A stretch of DNA of 25,077 nt from CAYGWX01 sp964353855 [NCBI: uncultured bacterium] (GCA_964353855.1 CAYGWX010000030.1:1-25077), one strand, 5' to 3'; positions 1 to 7,630 are shown, numbered from the stretch's first letter. The notes: generated by a model not told the origin, from the sequence alone. A program made the numbers and translations.

Positions 1-50
1 TCCTGTCAGCACCCTGTGCGCACGGCATGCGAAGGAGTGGAAAAATAGAG

Positions 51-1988
51 ATGATGGAACGAAGCCAGAGTAAAGGCATCCCGGACCTCTGGCTCTGGGG
101 CCTGCTGGCCCTGCTCTGCCTCGGAGCCTTCTGGCCGATGTTCCGGAACGGCTTCGTCTGGGACGACCCGTCCTTCATCGTGCGGAATCCGGCTATCCGG
201 GGCCTCTGGCCGGCCACGCGCTTCTTCCAGTCCCAGGGCTCTCCGGCCGAGGGCACGATCTACCCCCTGACCGGACAGCGCCCGGTGATGGCCTTCTCCC
301 TGGCCCTGGACTTCGCCCTCTTTAAGCTCAACCCCTTCGGCTACCATCTCACAAACCTTCTTCTGCACCTGCTCTGCGTATTCGGGGTGGTCGCCCTGGT
401 CCGGGACCTGAGCCGGAGCCGGGAGGCGGGATTCCTGGCCGGTGCCCTGTTCGTGCTCCATCCGGGACACGCCGAGGGGGTGATCGCGTTCCTGGGACGC
501 TCGGACCTCCTGGCCTCCCTGTTCGTGCTCCTCGGATTCTTCGGATATCAGAGGCAACGCGATGCCTCTGGTGGGCGGAGGGCCGTTTGGTTTGCCGGGG
601 CTCTGATGAGTTTTCTCATCGCCTGCTTCTCCAAGGAGACGGGCTTGGTGTTGTTAGGTATTTTGGTGGTGCATGAGGTCTGGGTTGTGGGTTTCGGGAA
701 ATCCGCAATCTCCAATCTAAAACCTAAAATGCTAAGCCTCCTCCCATTTCTTTTTATCGCCATTTTGTACTGGGTCTATCGGGGGAAGGTCCTGGGGGGA
801 CAGGGCGCGGGTTCGGAGTGGTGGGGGGGGAGCCCGGGGAAGAACTTCCTAATGATCCTGGAGGTCTATGCGCGGTATCTCCGCCTGATCTTCTTCCCCT
901 TGAGCCTGAGCCCTCTGCACTCCGTCCCGGTTCCCGATAGCCTCTGGGATTGGAGGGTGCTTTTGGGCGCGGCGCTTCTTCTCGCCAGCCTCGTGGGGAC
1001 GGCCTGGGCTTTGTGGAAGCGCCCCCGGGTGGGTTTCCTGGCTTCCTGGTTTCTCCTCGGACTCCTGCCGGTAGCGAACCTCATTCCGATTCCCGGGGTC
1101 ATGATCCTGGCCGAGCGCTGGCTCTATCTCCCCTCCATAGGCCTCTGCGCGCTGGGGGGCTGGGGGGTGTGGGCCCTCCTTCGTCGGGCCCGTTCATGGA
1201 CCCGACCAGCCTGGGCAGGGCTCGTGGCCGTGGTCCTTATCCTCTTCGGGCTGCGGACTTTTCAATGGAATGCCACCTGGAGGAACGAAGAGAGCCTTGC
1301 CCGGGCCATGGTGGCCCTGGCTCCCTACAATGCCCTGGGTTACTACAACCTCGGGAACGCGTTCTGGCACGAGGGGAGATATGCCGAGGCCGAGGAAGCG
1401 TATCGCGAGGCTCTTTCTTTGAAGCCGGGATACCCTGAGGCGCACTTCAATCTCGGCAAGGCGCTCAGGGACCAGGGGAGGTTAGACGAGGCCGAGGAGG
1501 AGTACCGCCTGTCCATCAAGCTGAAGCCGGGCTTCGCCGAGGCCCACAATAACCTGGGGAACGCCCTTGCCGGGCAGGGGGAGTTTCAGGAGGCGGAGGC
1601 GGAGTATCGCGAGGCCATCCGGCTGAAACCGGATTTCGCTGAGGCGCACTACAACCTGGGGGATGCGCTCTGGAACCGGGAAGAAGACTTGGAGGCTGAG
1701 AGGGAATACCGCGAGGCCATCAAGCTGAAGCCGGATTATGCCGAGGCCCACAACAACCTGGGGGTCCTGTTCTGGAACCAGGCCCGGAACGGGGAGGCGG
1801 AAAGGGAGCTGCGCGAGGCGGTCCGGTTGGAGCCGGGCTACCCGGCGGCCCTGGAGAATCTGGCGGAGTTCCTGGACAAGCAGGGGAGGAGGGGGGAGGC
1901 GAGGCCTTTCTGGGAGAGGGCCCTTCCGTCCGAGCGGAGGCCGGTTTGGGTGATGAAGATCACCGGGCGGCTCAAGGAGAAGGACTGA
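51..1988 (+). CDS. TMTC-like polytopic membrane protein with C-terminal TPRs
   Basis: Integral membrane protein of about 645 residues. The N-terminal two thirds is strongly hydrophobic with many predicted membrane segments. It carries an early acidic loop (FVWDDPSFIVRNP) and a later HPGHAEGVIAFLGRSDLL segment. Both resemble the TMTC/DUF1736 group, a GT-C-fold relative of protein O-mannosyltransferases. From about residue 430 to 630 there are six consecutive 34-residue TPRs (pattern AHNNLGNAL, AEAEYREAI, LKP). The family suggests transfer of sugar from a lipid-linked donor to exported proteins, but this is inferred; no substrate can be read. The open frame extends up to an ATG at 27, but the ATG at 51 follows GGAG at 34-37 and is preferred, although the spacing is long. 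A run of 7-bp repeats lies inside the coding region near residues 217-230. The next gene starts 44 bases downstream. Confidence 0.8.
   Translation: MMERSQSKGIPDLWLWGLLALLCLGAFWPMFRNGFVWDDPSFIVRNPAIRGLWPATRFFQSQGSPAEGTIYPLTGQRPVMAFSLALDFALFKLNPFGYHLTNLLLHLLCVFGVVALVRDLSRSREAGFLAGALFVLHPGHAEGVIAFLGRSDLLASLFVLLGFFGYQRQRDASGGRRAVWFAGALMSFLIACFSKETGLVLLGILVVHEVWVVGFGKSAISNLKPKMLSLLPFLFIAILYWVYRGKVLGGQGAGSEWWGGSPGKNFLMILEVYARYLRLIFFPLSLSPLHSVPVPDSLWDWRVLLGAALLLASLVGTAWALWKRPRVGFLASWFLLGLLPVANLIPIPGVMILAERWLYLPSIGLCALGGWGVWALLRRARSWTRPAWAGLVAVVLILFGLRTFQWNATWRNEESLARAMVALAPYNALGYYNLGNAFWHEGRYAEAEEAYREALSLKPGYPEAHFNLGKALRDQGRLDEAEEEYRLSIKLKPGFAEAHNNLGNALAGQGEFQEAEAEYREAIRLKPDFAEAHYNLGDALWNREEDLEAEREYREAIKLKPDYAEAHNNLGVLFWNQARNGEAERELREAVRLEPGYPAALENLAEFLDKQGRRGEARPFWERALPSERRPVWVMKITGRLKEKD
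698..739 (+). repeat. Heptamer array inside the TMTC-like gene
   Basis: Six consecutive 7-bp units, including GCAATCT and CCAATCT side by side and then the more diverged AAAACCT, AAAATGC and TAAGCCT. The 7-bp phase can be followed weakly upstream to about 677. The stretch is visibly richer in A/T than the surrounding gene and the reading frame stays open through it. Rotated, the core unit is CAATCTA, one base from the CAGTCTA units at 13372-13420. Confidence 0.6.
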
Positions 1989-2032
1989 AGGCGGTCTCCA
2001 GGCTTTATTAATCCATAAAGGAGGGTAGGGCG

Positions 2033-3406
2033 ATGAACGTCGGCAAAGCGATCCTTCGGGTGCTGCGGGTGTTCGGGATCGTCATCCTGATCCCGGTGGT
2101 ATTGGCACTTCTGATCCTGCTCCTCGGGTTCATCACGGACCTCTCCGTGACCTCGCAGTGGAAGCAGGCCCAGCAGGAATCCCAGGACTATTTTTCAATG
2201 CTCAAGACCCGGCGCTACTCGTCCGGGGTCTCCTTTGCGATTCTGGATGCCAACGCCTGGGATTTCTATGACCGGGCAATCAAGCAATCCGCCGGCCTTT
2301 CCGCGGAGGATAAGAAGGCGATTACGGCGTTGACCAAAGAAGGGGAGCCGTTCGACCTCCCAACAGCCGAGCGGCTGGTCCAGGCCTTTGCCCCGACCCT
2401 CGCCTTAGTGGACTCCGGGATCCTCTGCAAGTATTGCGCCGTCCCGTGGGAATACGAGAAGGGATACAACATGCCCCTGCCCAGTTTCGTCCAGATCCAG
2501 AACCTGGCCAGGCTTGCTATCATCAAGGGTCGGCTGGAGATGGCGAGGGGAAATTCCAAGGCCGCGGCCGGGACCTATGCCGGGGTGTTTAAAATGGGTG
2601 CGGATATCGGGGGAGGCGGGGAAGTGCTTATCGCACGGATGGTCGGGATCGTGATCGGTCAGACCGCCCTGAAGCAGATGGCCCGGGACTTGGATCAATA
2701 CGACCTTGGCTCCGTCCTCCTGCTCAAGGATGTCCTCGGCAGGCTGGAAGGCAACTGGCCCTCGCCCCTTGCGTCCATGGAATCGGAATACCGGCTCCTG
2801 TTCCTGCCCAGCGTCTCGGGTTGGAATGGCAGCAGCCTGCTCGTAGCTCTCGCCGCTTCTTACCCTCCTGTGCCGGAGTCATTTCCCCTGCGATTCGTAG
2901 CTGCCCTCTTGTCCTGGCGACACCTCTTCTCGGTTCGAAAAGCCCTCTTGGAGGGGACCCGGGAGGGCCTTGCGCTCGCCCGGGAGGAACGCGGGCTCCG
3001 GGACAAGCCCTGGTCTGTGATCCATCCCTGCCTGGCGCAGACCGACAGTATTTTGGAGAAGCGCCGCCGGGCCTGGGACATCAATTCCCTGGCTATTCCC
3101 AACTACACCCGCCTGTGCAGGCGCTATTACGAGTTTATCTCCGCGGCGCGGGTGCTCAAGGCTGCCCTGGCCCTGCGGGAGAACCACTGGCTTCCCCGCA
3201 AGGAGCCGGAGCTCGTCCTGACCCTGGAAGCGTATCGGGACCGGGCCAACGGCCAGCCTTTGCATCTGATACCAGCCCCCTCAGGGAAAGGGGTCCGCCT
3301 CTACAGCGTAGGCCTGAACCTTGTGGACGATGCCGGAGAGGGAAGCTGGGTTGGAGAGCGGGCGAAGGACCAGGGGAAAGACGATATCTGGATCGAGGTG
3401 CCGTAA
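2033..3406 (+). CDS. Membrane-anchored protein of unknown function
   Basis: A 457-residue protein that I do not recognise. Residues about 9-37 form one long hydrophobic segment, so it is probably an inner-membrane protein with its bulk outside the cytoplasm. The rest is mostly predicted helical, with Leu/Ala-rich stretches. The last 60 residues contain LYSVGLNLVDDAGEG followed by KDDIWIEVP. Similar 'YSVG-N-x-DD-G ... DDI' endings occur in envelope proteins of Planctomycetes-like bacteria and recall the calcium-binding tail of pseudopilins; this is a pattern resemblance, not a family assignment. The ATG at 2033 has AAGGAGG at 2017-2023, a strong ribosome site at good spacing. It follows the TPR gene by 44 bases and may share its transcript. 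No terminator is evident after it. Confidence 0.7.
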   Translation: MNVGKAILRVLRVFGIVILIPVVLALLILLLGFITDLSVTSQWKQAQQESQDYFSMLKTRRYSSGVSFAILDANAWDFYDRAIKQSAGLSAEDKKAITALTKEGEPFDLPTAERLVQAFAPTLALVDSGILCKYCAVPWEYEKGYNMPLPSFVQIQNLARLAIIKGRLEMARGNSKAAAGTYAGVFKMGADIGGGGEVLIARMVGIVIGQTALKQMARDLDQYDLGSVLLLKDVLGRLEGNWPSPLASMESEYRLLFLPSVSGWNGSSLLVALAASYPPVPESFPLRFVAALLSWRHLFSVRKALLEGTREGLALAREERGLRDKPWSVIHPCLAQTDSILEKRRRAWDINSLAIPNYTRLCRRYYEFISAARVLKAALALRENHWLPRKEPELVLTLEAYRDRANGQPLHLIPAPSGKGVRLYSVGLNLVDDAGEGSWVGERAKDQGKDDIWIEVP

Positions 3407-3421
3407 ATGATATTTGATCCC

Positions 3422-3451
3422 TTGACAAAACCCTCTCGAATTTAATACAAT
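3422..3451 (+). promoter_or_regulatory. Sigma70-type promoter for the AraC-type gene
   Basis: TTGACA at 3422-3427, an 18-bp spacer, and TACAAT at 3446-3451 (five of six matches to TATAAT). Transcription would begin near 3458, leaving an unusually long leader of about 160 bases before the start codon at 3621. Confidence 0.7.
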
Positions 3452-3467
3452 CAATTCCGTCCGTACA

Positions 3468-3598
3468 GATGCCAGCCGGGCCGGGCGGCCCGCCTGGGTT
3501 TAGGGTTTCATTCTGAAAGGCATCGTGAGGGGTGGGGGATTCTGGATAACAGAGGCACAAGGTGTGCCCGGGGCGCGCCACGGTTACGCGCAAACACC
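3468..3598 (+). promoter_or_regulatory. Structured 5' leader, possible cis-regulatory RNA
   Basis: Between the promoter and the AraC-type start codon the sequence can form several stems. An 11-bp arm at 3472-3482 pairs with 3487-3497 (one mismatch, loop GGGC). GATGCC at 3468-3473 can pair with GGCATC at 3519-3524; it shares two bases with the first arm, so the two are partly alternative. GGTGT at 3561-3565 can pair with ACACC at 3594-3598, enclosing GCGCG (3573-3577) and CGCGC (3587-3591). It does not match the conserved cores of the TPP, cobalamin, SAM or c-di-GMP-I riboswitches as I know them. High GC content makes some pairing expected by chance. Confidence 0.4.
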
Positions 3599-3620
3599 CG
3601 ACTTTTAAAATGGGCAAAAC

Positions 3621-4055
3621 ATGAGGATGAGCCAGGGATCTAAAGGGCGATTCTCCAAAGGACGGAGCAGTGTTTCTTGGCGCCTGTGCCGAGCTTACGA
3701 GCTTGCCGCTTCCATGGACCCCAAGAACCTCAATCTCCAGCAACTGGCCGAGGTCTCGGGTGTTTCCGTGTTCTACCTCTCCCGGAACTTTCTCAAGCTG
3801 TCCGGATGTTCTTTTGATGCATACAAGATTCAAAGGCGTTTGGATGAAGCCAAACGCCTCCTTACCGAAACGACCGATCCCATCAAGAAGATCTCCGATA
3901 AGGTGGGTTGTTGCAGTTCGGACCTCTTTGCCCACAACTTCAAGGTGGCGACGGGCTTCACCCCTACGGCCTACCGTAACTATTTCTGGCAGAACCACAG
4001 GCATCCCCCGTTGAAGAAACCGGAACAACGAAATGGGAGTGTGGGTGCAAGGTAA
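3621..4055 (+). CDS. AraC-family HTH transcriptional regulator, DNA-binding domain only
   Basis: A 144-residue protein consisting almost entirely of an AraC/XylS-type double helix-turn-helix domain. The first HTH is around residues 38-60 (LNLQQLAEVSGVSVFYLSRNF), followed by the linker helix YKIQRRLDEAKRLL. The second HTH is around 85-110 (DPIKKISDKVGC...LFAHNFKVATGFTP), ending in the usual 'GFTPTAYR' signature. Full AraC regulators have an extra ligand-binding domain of about 150-200 residues, absent here, so no effector can be proposed. Start choice is uncertain: ATG at 3621 has no clear ribosome site, and ATG at 3627 is also possible. It has its own promoter and a long leader. The secreted protein gene downstream, with a palindrome over its promoter, is a plausible but unproven target. 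Confidence 0.85.
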   Translation: MRMSQGSKGRFSKGRSSVSWRLCRAYELAASMDPKNLNLQQLAEVSGVSVFYLSRNFLKLSGCSFDAYKIQRRLDEAKRLLTETTDPIKKISDKVGCCSSDLFAHNFKVATGFTPTAYRNYFWQNHRHPPLKKPEQRNGSVGAR

Positions 4056-4092
4056 AGGGGGTAAATAGCAAACGGTTTAGGGTTTTTCGCAA

Positions 4093-4121
4093 TTGACTCC
4101 GCCCGCGGCTTGGGGTATAAT
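4093..4121 (+). promoter_or_regulatory. Strong sigma70-type promoter for the secreted propeller protein
   Basis: TTGACT at 4093-4098, a 17-bp spacer, and a perfect TATAAT at 4116-4121. The predicted start is near 4128, giving a 75-base leader with an AAAGGA-type ribosome site before the ATG at 4203. The spacer contains one arm of an inverted repeat. Confidence 0.75.
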
Positions 4122-4140
4122 ACCTTAATGTCGCGGGCGG
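4099..4140. repeat. Inverted repeat spanning the 4093-4121 promoter
   Basis: CCGCCCGCG at 4099-4107 is perfectly repeated in inverse at 4132-4140 (CGCGGGCGG), separated by 24 bp containing the -10 box. T residues follow at 4147-4152. In a transcript arriving from the AraC-type gene this could act as a terminator. A transcript starting near 4128 would lack the left arm. Alternatively it is an operator for a dimeric repressor. Confidence 0.55.
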
Positions 4141-4202
4141 GGTGTCTTTTTTGCCTCCCCATAAGCTGAACCTGTCGTATCATAAAGAAAGGAATAGTTG
4201 AA

Positions 4203-5897
4203 ATGAAAAAGTGGTCGCTCCTCTTGGTGTTGCTGGTCATCCCTGCCGTTTCGATGGCTTCGAGCTGGTTCTGGACGAGTGATTATAATATCAACCAAAC
4301 ACCTGGTATATGGGAAGCGTTGCCCGGCTGGCAAAACTACTCCCAACATGCGATCGCAGTTCCCCTGTATGCCTCATACCCCAAATATATTGTTTATCTC
4401 AAAGAGGACGCTGGTGGGTGGTTGGAATTATTTTTGAAACGGAAAACGGCCCAAGGTTGGCAACCCGAACAACAACTGACATTTAACCCAGATTACGTCA
4501 TTCACTGGAACGAATACTCCATTGCCACCGACCCCACCGGCCAATACGTATATGTGATTTATATAAGCGAACGGTATATATCAGACGGAAAGTTCGTGCC
4601 AGCTGTTGTTCGCTCAACGAATTACGGAGTTACGTGGGAGGTGCCGGTTTATCTTAATAACCACCAACCGAGCGGTGAGAGATTACATTACGACTTCCCG
4701 AACATTGTGGCCGCAAATAACGGTTTGGTTTTTGCATCATGGTATACCGGTTATTTATACAACCCTCCCCAATCGATTGAATTCGCATATAACATTAATT
4801 ATGGGTGTGATGATGATCCTTATCCTTGGGTAGTTTACCCAAACTTAACTCCCCCCCCTACTTCGAAAACTATATTCCCAGCCCTTGCAGTTGACCCAAA
4901 CGGTGATTATGTTCATGTTGCCTGGAAAGATTATGCAACTACCAATGAATTCATTAAATATCGGCGTGTAAGAAAAAGCGATACAAATAGTGGGGAAACG
5001 TGGAATTACCCTTTAGAGCCACATTGGGACCCAATTTTCGATCTTGCATCTTGGGAAAGAGGACAAAATCCAGAAGGCGTAACTTCACCTGCTATTGCTT
5101 GCTCGAAAGACGGAATGAACAAAGTTCATGTGGTTTGGTCAGACTGGAGGGCCGGGACCGCTTATAAAAAGGAGGTTTACTATAAACGGTCTATTGACAA
5201 CGGACAGTCATGGGCTCCTGTAAATGAGGGTCTTACCCGATTGTCTAATCTAACTTCGGAAGAGAGTAAGTGTGCGACGATATCTACCGGGAGCGGTTCA
5301 ATGGGCCAAATTGTTGATTTCGTTTATCTTAATTATAAATACTACCCTCCGCCGATGTCTTCTACTTACAAACCATTTTGGCGTAGATCTTGGAATGGCG
5401 GTTCAACTTGGGGTACACAACAGAATATCTCCAGTACCGGTACCGGAAATCAGCCGTGGGTCGCCACCGATAACCTTGACTGCGCGGACTTTGTTTTCCC
5501 TAGGGATAACGATTTATGGTACAAAAGATATTATTGTAATCCATGTGATCCGTTAGCGACACCCGGAGGAGTGGAGGACTTCAATCCACACCTGGATTTA
5601 AAACCTTACGACGCTGCATCTCCTGGAGTTCGTGTATCTCCTAACCCTGTGAGGGATGAGGCGCGGATAAGCTTTGCCTTGCCTGGTAAAGTGGCCGATG
5701 GTGCGGTCGCCAGCATCTATGATGCTCAGGGCCGGCTTGTGAATAGCTTGATCCTTGATAAGGCTGATTCAAGGGGAGCGTTTGCTTCTTGGGACGGTAA
5801 GGATGTTTCAGGTCGGCGGGTTGGCAATGGGGTCTACTTCGTTTCGGTCCGGCATGAAGGGAAAAACGAGGTGGGCCGGCTCATTGTGGCCAGGTAA
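4203..5897 (+). CDS. Secreted Asp-box (sialidase-like) propeller protein with FlgD-type C-terminal domain
   Basis: A 564-residue exported protein. Residues 1-20 form a signal peptide (MKKWSLLLVLLVIPAVSMAS). The body looks like a six-bladed BNR/sialidase-type propeller with three Asp-box-like motifs: STNYGVTWEVP, SIDNGQSWAPV and SWNGGSTWGTQ. The arginine triad of true sialidases could not be confirmed, so enzymatic activity is not claimed. The last 85 residues, from SPNPVRDEARISF to GNGVYFVSVRHEGK, form a FlgD/Por-type Ig-like domain, often a sorting or surface-attachment signal. The gene has its own promoter and a strong terminator. Its body (about 4240-5600) is much richer in A/T than neighbouring genes, while the C-terminal domain is closer to the local composition, suggesting mosaic or acquired origin. 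Confidence 0.75.
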   Translation: MKKWSLLLVLLVIPAVSMASSWFWTSDYNINQTPGIWEALPGWQNYSQHAIAVPLYASYPKYIVYLKEDAGGWLELFLKRKTAQGWQPEQQLTFNPDYVIHWNEYSIATDPTGQYVYVIYISERYISDGKFVPAVVRSTNYGVTWEVPVYLNNHQPSGERLHYDFPNIVAANNGLVFASWYTGYLYNPPQSIEFAYNINYGCDDDPYPWVVYPNLTPPPTSKTIFPALAVDPNGDYVHVAWKDYATTNEFIKYRRVRKSDTNSGETWNYPLEPHWDPIFDLASWERGQNPEGVTSPAIACSKDGMNKVHVVWSDWRAGTAYKKEVYYKRSIDNGQSWAPVNEGLTRLSNLTSEESKCATISTGSGSMGQIVDFVYLNYKYYPPPMSSTYKPFWRRSWNGGSTWGTQQNISSTGTGNQPWVATDNLDCADFVFPRDNDLWYKRYYCNPCDPLATPGGVEDFNPHLDLKPYDAASPGVRVSPNPVRDEARISFALPGKVADGAVASIYDAQGRLVNSLILDKADSRGAFASWDGKDVSGRRVGNGVYFVSVRHEGKNEVGRLIVAR

Positions 5898-5926
5898 ATA
5901 ACCTAAGAATACGTAATTAGACTTAC

Positions 5927-5960
5927 AAAGGGAGAGGCGCTTTAGCGCCTCTCCCTTTTT
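5927..5960 (+). terminator. Rho-independent terminator of the secreted propeller gene
   Basis: GGGAGAGGCGC at 5930-5940 pairs perfectly with GCGCCTCTCCC at 5945-5955 across a TTTA loop. AAA/TTT extends the stem outward, and five T follow to 5960. It lies 30 bases after the stop codon. On the minus strand only a short T run follows, so it is mainly a plus-strand terminator. Confidence 0.9.
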
Positions 5961-6056
5961 GGGTCCTCCCCTCTGCCTTCTATGCTCCTTTTAAGGTAAT
6001 CCGTTATCTTGTCTCCCCCTAAGCCCTTTCGGAATCAGGCTCCTTCCCCGCTCATA

Positions 6057-6155
6057 GTTAGCGTGAAGTTAGCGTGAAATTAGTGTTAAATTAGAGTTAA
6101 ATTAGAGTTAAATTAGACTTAAATTAGTGTTAAATTAGACACAACTTAGTGTGAA
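6057..6155. repeat. Nine tandem 11-bp units in a convergent gap
   Basis: Nine uninterrupted units of exactly 11 bp, consensus (A/G/C)TTAG(A/T/C)GT(T/G)AA. The first two are identical (GTTAGCGTGAA), later ones drift to ATTAGAGTTAA, and the last two diverge. It lies between two genes that converge (stop codons at 5897 and 6307). The flanking sequence, 5961-6056 and 6156-6304, shows no other gene or clear signal. Confidence 0.85.
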
Positions 6156-6304
6156 CATGGCGAGAAGATGGCGGGAACTGGGTGGGAGGCGTTCGTGCAG
6201 TCTGTTGCTATATCGGGGGTTATGTTAAAAGATTTGTGGAACGAAGGCAGACTAAAGTTGGTAAATGATGCGGCAAGGCATTGAAATGCTTTAAATTAGG
6301 CCTG

Positions 6305-7630
6305 TTAATCTTTCTGCATAGGTCCTTTCAGGAGCAGGTCTCTCATTTCCCCGACCAGATACAGCGACCCGGTGATCAGGATGACGTCTTCCTTCCCGGC
6401 CAGGGAGCGGGCCAGGTCCAGGGCCTCGCGGGTGTTCGGGGTGAGGTTTACGGGTTTGCCTTTGGATTTGACGACGTTGGCGATGGCCTCGGGGTCCGCA
6501 GCCCGGGGGTTATCGAAGCGGGTGGCGATGATGGTCTCGGCCAGGGGCGAGAGGGCCTTCAGGATGCCCGGGATGTTCTTGTTGGAGGAGATGCCGATGA
6601 CGGGGACGACTCTTCGCCCCGGAAACCGCTCCCTCACGGTCTGGACCAGCCTCCTGGCCGACTCCTCGTTGTGGGCCCCATCCAGTACGACGTAGGGTCG
6701 ATTGGAAACGACCTCGAACCGACCCGGCCACTCCACGAACGCGAACCCCTGGCGCACGGCCTTATCCCCGATCTCGATCCCCTGCATCCTCAGGCCGAGC
6801 ACCGCGGCGTAGGCCGTGGCCGCGTTCACCACCTGGTGCTCTCCGAAAAGCGGAAGGCGGAGTTCCTGGAGGGAGCCAAAGGAGCCTTCCAGGTGAAAGC
6901 GCTCGTAGTTCCCGACCAGGGGCAGCCGCTCAAAGCGTACTTCCCTTCCGACCTGAAGGAGGATGCCGTGATGTTCCCGGACAGCTCGCTCGATGACCTT
7001 CTGCGCCGCGGACCTCTGCGGGGCATTGGCCACCAGGCTTCCCCGTTTGATGATCCCGGCCTTCTCCGCGGCGATCTTGAACAGGGTGTTTCCCAAGGTC
7101 TCGGTGTGGTCGAAGCTGAGCGAGGTGATGACCGAAACCAGGGGATTGACGACATTGGTGGAATCCAACCGTCCGCCCATCCCGACCTCCAGCACGGCGA
7201 AGTCCGCGTTGCTCCTTTGGAAATAGAGAAAGGCCATCGCGGTCAGGATCTCGAAGACCGTGCGGAAGTTGGTCTCTCCCTGAGGATGGAGCTTGGGTCT
7301 GATCTCCTCGATCAGGTCCGCGAAGGCCTGCTCGGGAATGGGGCGGCCTTTCATCCTGATCCGCTCGGTGAAGGAGGAGAGGTGCGGAGAGGTGTAAAGC
7401 CCGACCCGCTGACCCTGGGCCTGGAGGGAGGAGGCCAGGATCGCGGCCGTGGAGCCTTTGCCCTTGGTCCCGGCGATGAGGACGGAGGGAAACGATTCCT
7501 GAGGATTTTCCAGGGAGGCGAGGAAGTCCCGGAAGCGCAGGAGGTCTAAGGTCTTGGTGTCGTAAGGGGGGGGCTGGCGTTCGTAGTTGACGAAGGAGAG
7601 CAGGTACTCCGTGGCCTCCCGGTAGGTCAT
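6305..7630 (-). CDS. folC: Bifunctional dihydrofolate synthase / folylpolyglutamate synthase
   Basis: Cytoplasmic Mur-ligase-family enzyme that adds glutamate to dihydropteroate and then to reduced folates, using ATP. About 441 residues, a normal length. The family's P-loop is visible near residues 50-60 (AGTKGKGSTAAILASSL; most relatives have GTNGKGS). Other marks are the TSPHLSSFTERI segment, GGRLDSTNVV, LDGAHNEESARRLV near the start of the C-terminal domain, and SSNKNIPGIL. The frame could begin at a GTG at 7636, but the ATG at 7630 overlaps the stop of the upstream propeller gene as ATGA, and there is no separate ribosome site, so 7630 and translational coupling are preferred. It is the last gene of the minus-strand run; no strong terminator was found after it. 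Confidence 0.92.
   Translation of the reverse strand: MTYREATEYLLSFVNYERQPPPYDTKTLDLLRFRDFLASLENPQESFPSVLIAGTKGKGSTAAILASSLQAQGQRVGLYTSPHLSSFTERIRMKGRPIPEQAFADLIEEIRPKLHPQGETNFRTVFEILTAMAFLYFQRSNADFAVLEVGMGGRLDSTNVVNPLVSVITSLSFDHTETLGNTLFKIAAEKAGIIKRGSLVANAPQRSAAQKVIERAVREHHGILLQVGREVRFERLPLVGNYERFHLEGSFGSLQELRLPLFGEHQVVNAATAYAAVLGLRMQGIEIGDKAVRQGFAFVEWPGRFEVVSNRPYVVLDGAHNEESARRLVQTVRERFPGRRVVPVIGISSNKNIPGILKALSPLAETIIATRFDNPRAADPEAIANVVKSKGKPVNLTPNTREALDLARSLAGKEDVILITGSLYLVGEMRDLLLKGPMQKD

Noticed and set aside
3458-3620. c-di-GMP-I (GEMM) or TPP riboswitch in the AraC-type leader
   Set aside because: Fragments such as ACGCGCAAAC and CTGGATAA recall them, but the conserved cores and their order are absent.
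3156-4028. Minus-strand 290-codon frame over the AraC-type gene and its leader
   Set aside because: No family features; it is antisense to a clear HTH protein and crosses two other signals.
6156-6304. Terminator for folC on the minus strand
   Set aside because: Only short A/T-rich pairings; no stem with a T run.
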